From Aquabacterium sp. (GTDB lineage: Bacteria > Pseudomonadota > Gammaproteobacteria > Burkholderiales > Burkholderiaceae_C), in contig JAKLLB010000008.1 of assembly GCA_023150345.1 (NCBI GenBank), forward strand, positions 1-64,000: DNA of 64,000 nt, in the 5' to 3' direction. Both the position numbers and the translations under genes were made by a program. Numbering within the stretch: position 1 is the stretch's first letter; each line of letters opens with the position of its first letter. Below, piece after piece: positions 30,475-38,044 of this stretch. The notes beneath the pieces were generated by a model that made no database searches, was not told the origin of the DNA, and worked only from the letters and a program-made list of their open reading frames with translations.

Positions 30475-31926
30475 ATGGCCACGGTGATGCTTGGCGCTCT
30501 GGCCGCATTGGCCATCGTGACGCAGGACCAGACCGCGCTGCGCGCCGGCCCGCGCGACGCCGCCGCGCAGCATGCCGTGCTGTGGCAGGGCGATGCGCTG
30601 GAGGTGCGCGGCCACAAGATGGACTACCTGCAGGTGTGGGACCACCGCCGCGAACGCGCTGGCTACGTGCGCGCGAGTCAGGTGCGGCTGACCGATCTGC
30701 AGCCCGCCGATGCGGACCCGCTGCTGGCCGTGATGCGCTTCCTGCGTGACCAGCCGGGCAGCGAGGCCCTGGGCATCGCCTACGCTGCAGCCTACCTGCA
30801 GGCCGTGCCGGCCCACAAGCTCGATGCAGAACCCTTCGACGCCATCGGCACGATGGCCGACCGACTGGCTCGCCGAGCGGCCGCGCGGGCCGGCCAGGCC
30901 GCGCCGGCGATCGTGGCCGCGCATCTGGAAGGCGTGAGCCACTATGGCGTGCGCATCGTCGGCACCGAGCGCGATGGCCAGCTGCAGCCCTGCTACGACG
31001 GCGAGGCCTTTCGACGGGTCCTCGCGCTGCCCTCGTCCACGCCGGTGCAGCGCGCCCGAGCGGCGCTGGGCCTGACTCGCCACGACTGCGTCGACGCCGG
31101 CCTGTCGCCGGCGCAGCGCCTGCCGCTGGACCAGTGGCGCGCCCAGGTGCTCGATGCCGTGTCTGGCGCCGACTTTGCCGATTTGCCCGAGCAGACGAAG
31201 AACCGCCTGCGCCTGCGCCGCGCCGGTGTGTGGGCCGGCCTGGCGTTTCAGCACGCGCGCGGCGCCGACCCCGCCGCCGCGACCGCTGCCGGCCAGCGCG
31301 CACGGGTCGAACTGGCCAGCGTGGACAAGACCGAGCTCTCCGACGAGGACCGGATGACCTACGCCGAGGCCGCCATCCGCGTGGGCGCTGCGCGCTGGGC
31401 CGTCGAGCCTGCGCCAGCCGCGGCGCGCAAGGCCGGCCTGCAGGTGCAGGTTGTCGCCGGAGAGGCGCCGGGCCAGACCTGCGTGAACCTGATCGATACG
31501 CGCAACGCCCCGGCGCGGCAGTTGGCCCGCCGATGCACCTATGGACTGGTGTGGGCCGCCTCGGCCCAGGCCAACGCATCCCACTCCGCTCTCGCCATTG
31601 CCGTTCAGCCGCTGGACGGCTGGCGAGAACAGTGGGTGTTCTGGCAACAGGACCGGCAATGGCACGTCGACGTGCTGCCACCGGCCGCCTCGCTCGCCTC
31701 GCCGGGGCAGGCTCTGGGCTACGTGGAGTTCGCCGGCTGGGTGCCCGGCCAGTCACGCATGCTGCTGGCACGCGAAACGCGCGTCGATGGTCGCACCCGC
31801 CGCAGCTTCGATGTCCTGCGCCTGGACACGCTCCAGGTCGAGAAGACCGCGAGCTCGCCCGATCAGCTATCGGCATTCCGCTGGCAGGATGCGGCCTGGA
31901 AGCGGCAGACGGTGGCGGTTCGATAG
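30475..31926 (+). CDS. Uncharacterised exported protein with N-terminal SH3-like domain
   Basis: A 483-residue protein of unknown function. A short hydrophobic N-terminus (MLGALAALAIVT) resembles a weak signal peptide. Residues about 20-70 look like a bacterial SH3b fold (LRAGPRDAAAQHAVLWQGD ... VRGHKMDYLQVWDHRRERAGYV). The rest has Ala/Arg-rich helical repeats with several Cys (CYDGEAF, HDCVD, QTCVNL, RRCTYGL) that could form disulfides in the periplasm, and ends in a beta-rich part with repeated Trp (WREQWVFWQQDRQW). It starts one base after the SPFH gene stop, implying a joint function. I know no named family for the full length. Confidence 0.75.
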   Translation: MATVMLGALAALAIVTQDQTALRAGPRDAAAQHAVLWQGDALEVRGHKMDYLQVWDHRRERAGYVRASQVRLTDLQPADADPLLAVMRFLRDQPGSEALGIAYAAAYLQAVPAHKLDAEPFDAIGTMADRLARRAAARAGQAAPAIVAAHLEGVSHYGVRIVGTERDGQLQPCYDGEAFRRVLALPSSTPVQRARAALGLTRHDCVDAGLSPAQRLPLDQWRAQVLDAVSGADFADLPEQTKNRLRLRRAGVWAGLAFQHARGADPAAATAAGQRARVELASVDKTELSDEDRMTYAEAAIRVGAARWAVEPAPAAARKAGLQVQVVAGEAPGQTCVNLIDTRNAPARQLARRCTYGLVWAASAQANASHSALAIAVQPLDGWREQWVFWQQDRQWHVDVLPPAASLASPGQALGYVEFAGWVPGQSRMLLARETRVDGRTRRSFDVLRLDTLQVEKTASSPDQLSAFRWQDAAWKRQTVAVR

Positions 31927-31978
31927 GGGCGTGGTGGATGCCGTGGCGGACGCGCGAGCTTGCGTGGTGGTCAACACT

Positions 31979-32365
31979 TCACGCGGACAGCAACCGTCGT
32001 TCGACTTCCTGCCATCGCTGCTCCACCAAGCGCCGCATGGAATCAGGCAGCAGCCATACCTCAAGTCGCTGCGCCAGCGTCGCCCCTCGCTGCAGCCGCT
32101 GCCGAACCCACTCGCCCACGCGATCGCCTGACCAGCCCTCCATTTCGGGGGTCGGGTTGAACCACGCCAGGTTTTGCCCGAAGACAGGCGCAACCTCATG
32201 CCAAAGGACATCGTGCAACTGCGCCGGTGTCAAGCCGGTGGCCACGAGCTCCCGACCAATGTCGTCGAAGTCGTAGTCCTGCAGCTCGCGTCCCACGAAG
32301 AGCTCCGCCAGTGCGGTCCACGCCCGTTCGCGCCCGGCGTCGGGCGTGAGTTGGGAGGCAGTCAC
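31979..32365 (-). CDS. Small cytosolic protein, DUF7079-like; possible immunity protein
   Basis: A 128-residue acidic protein, all-helical by appearance. The core ALAELFVGRELQDYDFDDIG, then HDVLWHEVAPVFGQNL, resembles the small DUF7079 family as I recall it. Its ATG overlaps the stop of the upstream 254-residue gene (ATGA, 32365-32362). That spacing and the size contrast suggest a cognate immunity or chaperone role for the membrane-active upstream protein. Function is inference from arrangement only. Confidence 0.6.
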   Translation of the reverse strand: MTASQLTPDAGRERAWTALAELFVGRELQDYDFDDIGRELVATGLTPAQLHDVLWHEVAPVFGQNLAWFNPTPEMEGWSGDRVGEWVRQRLQRGATLAQRLEVWLLPDSMRRLVEQRWQEVERRLLSA

Positions 32366-33126
32366 AGTCGCGCCGGCTTGGGCAGCAAGGAATCAAAGGC
32401 CATGTCTGCACCGAACGCAAACACCAGCCCACCGGCGATAGCCGCGACACCGACACAGACAGGGGCGGTCGCAGCACAAACGCCGGCCGCAACTGCTGCT
32501 GACCCTGCAACCCACCCGCCCGCTACGCCAACACCCGCCAGCATCCCCTGTCTGGCAAGCTCTCGCGGCCTATCCTCTGCCGCATAGACCTCATAGCACG
32601 CAACTGCCAGAGACACGAGCAGAATGCGTTTCCCTGCCTTTCCAAGGCTTCGAGCCAGAGCAATCACACGTGGGTCGCCGCGTCCCGCGGATGCGACGAT
32701 TTCAGCGAAGACCGAGGCCTGTTCAGCCTCGGTAAGCGCCCCGAAGCCGCGTTGGAAGATCCGCTGCGCATACTTCTCTGTAAGTTCGAGCATGCTCCTG
32801 CCAGTGGGCTTCAACTTGCTGGCAAACGCTCGTCCAACGGGACTGCTGCGCAACCGTGCAAGATCGAGGATTTGGTTGCGCAGCACATTGACTTGTGCTG
32901 CAGCGTCGCGGGCGGCCAACCGGCCAGATCCCACAGCATCGAGGTACTCGCGGGACATCGCTTGAATGTCGCGAACATATTGCGCCCGGACGCGCGACTC
33001 ATGAATGCAGGCTGACGCGAAGTTGTAGGCAGTCGCCTGAAGTTCCGCGACAGAAGTCGACAGCACCACATCGCCATTGGCACGCTGGCCAGCACCACGC
33101 GCCTGCACCAAATCGGTTGACATCAT
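32362..33126 (-). CDS. Uncharacterised protein with glycine-zipper hydrophobic C-terminus; possible toxin
   Basis: A 254-residue protein. Residues 1-160 are polar and helical. Residues about 166-182 (ILLVSLAVACYEVY) and about 195-240 (a Gly/Ala-rich repeat of GVAGG, AGSAAVAAG, GVAAIAGG) form a hydrophobic hairpin like those of membrane-inserting effectors and colicin-type toxins. A strong ribosome-binding site, AGAGGAGG, lies just upstream of two adjacent ATG codons (33126 and 33123). Base composition is visibly lower in GC than the neighbours, suggesting transfer. With the overlapping downstream gene it resembles a toxin/immunity bicistron, but there is no secretion marker (no PAAR, VgrG or RHS part). 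I do not recognise a named family. Confidence 0.6.
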   Translation of the reverse strand: MMSTDLVQARGAGQRANGDVVLSTSVAELQATAYNFASACIHESRVRAQYVRDIQAMSREYLDAVGSGRLAARDAAAQVNVLRNQILDLARLRSSPVGRAFASKLKPTGRSMLELTEKYAQRIFQRGFGALTEAEQASVFAEIVASAGRGDPRVIALARSLGKAGKRILLVSLAVACYEVYAAEDRPRELARQGMLAGVGVAGGWVAGSAAVAAGVCAATAPVCVGVAAIAGGLVFAFGADMAFDSLLPKPARL

Positions 33127-33187
33127 TCGCCTCCTCTCCGAAAGAGATTAGGACATAGCGCCTGTCGTCCATGGAAAACCGGGGTGA

Positions 33188-33219
33188 GTCTTTCGAAAGA
33201 CATGTGACTCGACGTCACA
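33188..33219. promoter_or_regulatory. Two adjacent palindromes upstream of the toxin-like gene
   Basis: GTCTTTCGAAAGAC (33188-33201) is a perfect 14-bp palindrome, followed one base later by TGTGAC-TCGAC-GTCACA (33203-33219). They lie 62-93 bp before the start of the 254-residue gene and just beyond the NUDIX stop at 33215. They could be operators for the islet or a terminator for the neighbour. No T-run follows. Confidence 0.45.
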
Positions 33220-33703
33220 CACCCGTCGTGCCCAGCACGTCCAGACTGCCCGCGTGCTGCCGCTCCCGCGCAAACCAGCGCAGCACCGGGTAGGTACCAG
33301 GCAGAACGGGCTGCACCTGCACCGGCAGATCCTGCCAGGCCATCTGCTGGGCCTCGCGCATCTGGATCTCGCCGCTCCAGTCGTAGACCTTGCAGAAGTG
33401 CAGCCTCACCAGCGCGTGCGGATAGTCCACCAGCTCCTGGCGCCATGGATGCACCGCGCCGACGGTGATGCCCAGTTCCTCGTGCAACTCGCGCCGCAAG
33501 GCCTGTTCCACCGTCTCGCCCGGCTCGAACTTGCCGCCGGGGAACTCCCAGTACCCGGCGTAGACCTTGTCGGCCGGGCGCGAGGTGAGCAGGAAGCGGC
33601 CTTCGCGGCCAGCAGCATCGCGCTCGATCAGCACACCCACGGCGACATCGACCGGCGGGCGCGGGACGGAGGAGCCGCCATCCACCCGCAGGGGTTCAGA
33701 CAC
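33215..33703 (-). CDS. NUDIX hydrolase (MutT-like)
   Basis: A 162-residue enzyme starting at GTG 33703, which overlaps the end of the DUF815 gene by 8 nt. The Nudix box is complete: GGKFEPGETVEQALRRELHE followed by ELGI, fitting GX5EX7REUXEEXGU. An N-terminal DVAVGVLIERD strand and C-terminal WQDLPVQVQPVLPGTYPVL match MutT-type 8-oxo-dGTP diphosphatases. Coupling to a DUF815 ATPase is common in Burkholderiales, where both often follow secA-argJ; here they are 26 kb from it. Confidence 0.9.
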   Translation of the reverse strand: MSEPLRVDGGSSVPRPPVDVAVGVLIERDAAGREGRFLLTSRPADKVYAGYWEFPGGKFEPGETVEQALRRELHEELGITVGAVHPWRQELVDYPHALVRLHFCKVYDWSGEIQMREAQQMAWQDLPVQVQPVLPGTYPVLRWFARERQHAGSLDVLGTTGV

Positions 33704-34652
33704 GGTCGAGTCCCTCGGGCGGTGCCCCGCCGGCGTCGTCACCGGCCTGTGCAGCCGCCGGCCCGACAACTGCGCTTGCCGCCGACTCGCCACGCCCGGC
33801 CCAGTCACGAGCGAACTGGTAGGCCACGCGGCCCGAGCGCGAGCCGCGCTCCAGCGCCCACACCAGCGCCGGCTGGCGGGCCGACGAAAGCGCCGGCTCA
33901 CTGACCCCGAAATGACGCAGCCACTGGGCCACGATGGCGAGGTACTCTTCCTGCGAGAACGGGTAGAAGCTGATCCACAGGCCGAAGCGCTCGGACAGCG
34001 AGATCTTCTCCTCGATCACCTCGCCGGGATGGACCTCGCCATCGTCGGTGTGGGTGTAGGACAGGTTGTCCTTCATGTACTCGGGCAACAGGTGTCGCCG
34101 ATTGCTGGTGGCATAGACCAGCACGTTGTCGGCGGTGGCCGACACCGACCCGTCGAGGATCGACTTCAGCGCCTTGTAGCCGGGTTCGCCTTCGTCGAAG
34201 CTGAGATCGTCGCAGAAGACGACGAAGCGCTCGGTGCGGCCTGCCACCAGGTCCACCAAGTCGGGCAGGTCCACCAGGTCGGCCTTGTCGACTTCGATGA
34301 GTCGCAATCCGCGGCCGGCGTACTCATTCAGGCAGGCCTTGATCAGTGAGCTCTTGCCCGTGCCGCGTGCGCCCGTGAGGAGCACGTTGTTGGCGGGCAA
34401 TCCGGCCACGAACTGCGCCGTGTTGCGCACCAGCCGTTCCTTCTGGCCGTCGACTTCCTGAAGGTCGGTCAGCGCAATGGTGGAGAGCTGGCGCACCGGT
34501 TGCAGCCAGCCCGATGCGCCGCGCCGGCGATAACGAAACGCCACCGATGCCGACCAGTCCGGAGCCGCCAGCGGCCGCGGCAGGAGCGTCTCCAGTCGCT
34601 CGAGCAGGTGGTCGGCGCGGCGCAGCAAGGCTTCGAGATCGAGCATGGACAT
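33696..34652 (-). CDS. DUF815 P-loop ATPase
   Basis: A 318-residue AAA-like ATPase. Walker A is GARGTGKS (residues 94-101), Walker B is FVVFCDDLSFD, and a sensor-like YATSNRRHLLPEYM follows. KISLSERFGLWISFYPFSQEEY is the DUF815 signature. The cellular role is not established. The ATG at 34652 gives the usual MDLEALLRR-type N-terminus. The C-terminus carries a low-complexity Ala/Gly tail. Its last 8 nt overlap the NUDIX start, so the pair is translationally coupled. Confidence 0.9.
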   Translation of the reverse strand: MSMLDLEALLRRADHLLERLETLLPRPLAAPDWSASVAFRYRRRGASGWLQPVRQLSTIALTDLQEVDGQKERLVRNTAQFVAGLPANNVLLTGARGTGKSSLIKACLNEYAGRGLRLIEVDKADLVDLPDLVDLVAGRTERFVVFCDDLSFDEGEPGYKALKSILDGSVSATADNVLVYATSNRRHLLPEYMKDNLSYTHTDDGEVHPGEVIEEKISLSERFGLWISFYPFSQEEYLAIVAQWLRHFGVSEPALSSARQPALVWALERGSRSGRVAYQFARDWAGRGESAASAVVGPAAAQAGDDAGGAPPEGLDRV

Positions 34653-34858
34653 CGGCGCAGTGTATCGAGGCGCCTGGCGTGCCACGGCAACTGCCCACAC
34701 CCGCCTGCCCGCCGCTCAGCCATGTGACGAATCCCGCAGGGACAACCCCGCAGCAAGGAAGGCGGCTCGACGTCGTCCACCGGGTCGTTTACATTTTTGC
34801 GCTGGCGGTGCGTAGCCATCGCTGGCTCGGCAACAACAACGAACGGTATTCTGGTGTG

Positions 34859-37800
34859 ATGGGCACAGATGAGGAACTTGCCCAGTGGCTGGCGTCGCTG
34901 GGCCTGCAGCAATACACGGCCGCGTTCGCTGCCCATGACGTGGGCTGGGCCACGCTGCCGCTGCTCACCGATGACGACCTGAAGGAACTCGGTCTGAGCC
35001 TGGGCCACCGGCGGCTGCTGCAGCAGGCGCTGCGCCAGCGTCAAGCCGTGCCACCGGGCACCGTAACCCTGCCGTCGTCGCAGCCGCCCGCCCGCGGCGA
35101 GCGCCGCCAGATCACGGTGTTGTTCTGTGACCTGGTGGGATCCACCGAGTGGTCGCACCGGCTCGATCCCGAAGACCTGCGCAACCTCATCCATGCCTAC
35201 TACTCGTCGTGCTGCCGCATCATCGAGCAATCCGGCGGCTTCATCGCACGGGTGATCGGCGACGGCATCCTGGCCTACTTCGGCTACCCGGCCGCGCGCG
35301 AGGATGCTGCCGAATGCGCCATCCGCGCAGGCCTGCGCGTGGTCGATGCCGTCAGCCGCGAGAACCACGCAGGCGCCGGCCGCCTCGAGGTCCGGATCGG
35401 GCTGGCCACCGGCCTGTCCGTGGTCTCCGACATGGTGGGCGTCGGCTTCTCGGAACTGCATGCCGTGATGGGCCAGACGCCCAACCTGGCCGCGCGGATC
35501 CAGGCGCTGGGCGCACCGGGCACCGTGGCCATCGCCGATGACACGCGGCGCGTGGCCGGCGGATTCTTCGTGTACGGCGACCTCGGGTTGCACGAGCTGA
35601 AGGGGTTTGCGCAGCCGGTGCAGGTGTGGCGGGTGGTCGGCGAGTCACAGGCCGGTGCCCGCTACGACGCCCAGCATGCGGCTCGTGCAGAGTGCATCGG
35701 CCGCGAGGTCCAACTCGAGTTGTTGCAGTCCAAGTGGGATGCGGTCCGGTCGGCGCGGCACGACAACGCCGTCGTCACTCTGTTCGGCGAACCGGGTATC
35801 GGCAAGTCGCGTTTGATGCGCACCGCCAGCGAACGACTGATACCGCCGCCGACGCACACCGTGTTGATGCAGTGCTCGCCCAGCCAGGTGGGCACGCCCC
35901 TGCACCCGGTGGTCGACTGGCTGCGCCGGGAGATCGCCACCGCACCTGGCACCGACGACCATGAGCGCCTGCGCTCGTGGCTGGGATCCGACGCGCGGGG
36001 GCCGGAGCTGGCACTGATGGCCGAGTTCCTGTCCATACCCGTGCCCGCGGGCGAGGCGCCCGCCCCGATGCCGCCCGATCGCAAGCGCCAGCTCACGCGC
36101 GACATCCTGGTGCGCCATGTGCAGGCCCGGTGTGCCGAGGGTGCCGTGTTGTGGCTGGTCGAGGACGCGCACTGGATGGACGGCGCAACCGAGGACTTCC
36201 TCGTGGCCCTGTTCAGTCGCCTGCGGCGTGAACCGCTCATGGCGCTGATCACCACCCGGCCCGAGCGCTCCTACCACTGGGCCGAAGCCCATCGCTGCAC
36301 AGATGTCGTGCTTTATCCGCTGGCACGCGCCGATGCCCAGCGCCTGCTCGATGCCACCTGCCGCGGCCGCCCGCTGCCCGATTCAGTGCGCGAGAAGATC
36401 CTGGCCCGCACCGACGGCGTGCCCTTGTTCATCGAGGAGTTGACCACCACCGTCCTCGAAGGCGGCTTCGTGCGACAGGATGGCGATGAATGGGTCGTCG
36501 AGGAGCCCCTGCCGGCACTCGACATCCCGACCACGCTGCGCGACAGCCTGATGGCCCGGCTGGATCGACTGAACGACATCAAGGATGTGGCCTGCGTGGC
36601 CAGCGTGCTGGGGCGTGAGTTCACGTTCGCATTGCTCGCCCATGTGAGCAGCAAGCCCACGCACCAGCTCGTGGCAGCGCTCGACCGCCTGGTCGAGGCC
36701 CGCCTGCTGTTCCAGCGCGGGGTGCCGCCCGATGCCGAGTACATCTTCAAGCACGCGCTCATCCAGCAGGCGGCCTACGACAGCCAGCTTCGCAGCGATC
36801 GGCGCGCCCTGCATGCACGCATCGTTGCGGCCATCGAGGCCCATCAGCCCGAACTCGCACGGCGCGAGCCGGGTTGGATGGCCCATCACTGCGAGCTGGC
36901 CGGGCTGGTCGATCGCAGCGTCGACTACCTGCGCGCGGCCGGCGTGGCCTCGACGCGCATCGTCGCCATACCCGAAGCGCTGTCGTACTTCCAGCGCGCG
37001 GACGCGGCGATGTCGACGCTCGAGCCGTCCGCCGCCAACGCACGGCGCCACATCGACATCATCCTCGGGCTGATGGAGGTGGGCCGGTTCGCGATCCTGC
37101 CCAGCCGCCTGCGCGAGCTGAGTGCCCGGGCACGCGAGCTGTCCAGCCGCGATGGCGTGCAGTGCGATGCGAGCGTCACGGCAGCCATCCTGTTTCAGGA
37201 CGCGCGCGCAAAGCTCTACTGCAGCTATTACGACCAGGCTCGAAGCATCTTCCACGAATTGCGCGCACTGGGTCGCACCCACGGCAGCGAGGCCATCGAA
37301 CGCAAGCCGGCGTCGGCGCTGTGCATGAACCTGTGCTGCCAAGGCCTGTTCGGCGAGGCCGAGCAGTTCCAGTCGCCGGTCTACCTGGCCGGCGCCTACG
37401 TGTGGCGCAGCCATGCCCACATGGCCGCCCGCCGCCTCGATCAGGCCATCGACGATGCCCGCCGGTGCGTCGACCTGGCGACGACCCACGCCATGCCCTA
37501 CCTGGCCTGGCACGGCCTGGTGTTCCTCGCGCTGTGCCTGTGCCGCCGCGGCGACATCGACGGCGCAGCAGCCGCACTGGTTCAGGCGCGGCAGTTGCTG
37601 GCCCAGGTCGAGGATGGCCGCTGGTCCTTGATGGACTACCTGCCTGCCATCGAGGCCGAGATCGCTTGCGCGCGCGGCGATCACGCGGCCGCATTGCAGT
37701 GCGCCGACGAGGCCGTCGACATTGCCCGGTCGATCGGCGGCGTCCATGGCGAGGCCATCGCGCAGCGTGCCGCTGCGGTGAGCCTGCTGCGTGCATCCGG

Positions 37801-38026
37801 CGATGTCGAGCGCGCCCAGGCCCGCTTCGACCGTGCGATGGCCTTGCATGCGCAGGGTGACGCGCATGCCGAACGGACCTACGGCGCCCTGTTGTGGGGA
37901 CATGAACTGCATCGTGCCGGGCTGGCGCAGCGCGCTGCACCGTGGCTGGCCGAGGCGCGCGCGCTGGCGCAGCTGCACGGCTACGAGCTGAACCGCTGCG
38001 AGTACGATGCGGCGGTTGCGCTCTGA
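34859..38026 (+). CDS. SAM domain - class III nucleotide cyclase - AAA ATPase - TPR protein
   Basis: A 1055-residue multidomain signalling protein. Residues 1-62 are a SAM domain (QWLASLGLQQYTAAF). Residues 80-260 are an adenylate/guanylate cyclase domain with both metal Asp (D91 in LFCDLVGSTE, D135 in VIGDGILAYFG) and the transition-state Asn/Arg (N209, R213 in TPNLAAR). Residues about 278-640 are a STAND-like ATPase with Walker A GEPGIGKS (310-317) and Walker B VLWLVEDAHW. The remainder is TPR-like helices. The cyclase should be active and gated by the ATPase/TPR part. The ATG at 34859 sits directly before the SAM domain; the frame is open further upstream but codes nothing recognisable. 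Monocistronic; it faces the patatin gene tail to tail. Confidence 0.9.
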   Translation: MGTDEELAQWLASLGLQQYTAAFAAHDVGWATLPLLTDDDLKELGLSLGHRRLLQQALRQRQAVPPGTVTLPSSQPPARGERRQITVLFCDLVGSTEWSHRLDPEDLRNLIHAYYSSCCRIIEQSGGFIARVIGDGILAYFGYPAAREDAAECAIRAGLRVVDAVSRENHAGAGRLEVRIGLATGLSVVSDMVGVGFSELHAVMGQTPNLAARIQALGAPGTVAIADDTRRVAGGFFVYGDLGLHELKGFAQPVQVWRVVGESQAGARYDAQHAARAECIGREVQLELLQSKWDAVRSARHDNAVVTLFGEPGIGKSRLMRTASERLIPPPTHTVLMQCSPSQVGTPLHPVVDWLRREIATAPGTDDHERLRSWLGSDARGPELALMAEFLSIPVPAGEAPAPMPPDRKRQLTRDILVRHVQARCAEGAVLWLVEDAHWMDGATEDFLVALFSRLRREPLMALITTRPERSYHWAEAHRCTDVVLYPLARADAQRLLDATCRGRPLPDSVREKILARTDGVPLFIEELTTTVLEGGFVRQDGDEWVVEEPLPALDIPTTLRDSLMARLDRLNDIKDVACVASVLGREFTFALLAHVSSKPTHQLVAALDRLVEARLLFQRGVPPDAEYIFKHALIQQAAYDSQLRSDRRALHARIVAAIEAHQPELARREPGWMAHHCELAGLVDRSVDYLRAAGVASTRIVAIPEALSYFQRADAAMSTLEPSAANARRHIDIILGLMEVGRFAILPSRLRELSARARELSSRDGVQCDASVTAAILFQDARAKLYCSYYDQARSIFHELRALGRTHGSEAIERKPASALCMNLCCQGLFGEAEQFQSPVYLAGAYVWRSHAHMAARRLDQAIDDARRCVDLATTHAMPYLAWHGLVFLALCLCRRGDIDGAAAALVQARQLLAQVEDGRWSLMDYLPAIEAEIACARGDHAAALQCADEAVDIARSIGGVHGEAIAQRAAAVSLLRASGDVERAQARFDRAMALHAQGDAHAERTYGALLWGHELHRAGLAQRAAPWLAEARALAQLHGYELNRCEYDAAVAL

Positions 38027-38044
38027 TCGCCACCCGCCACGACG

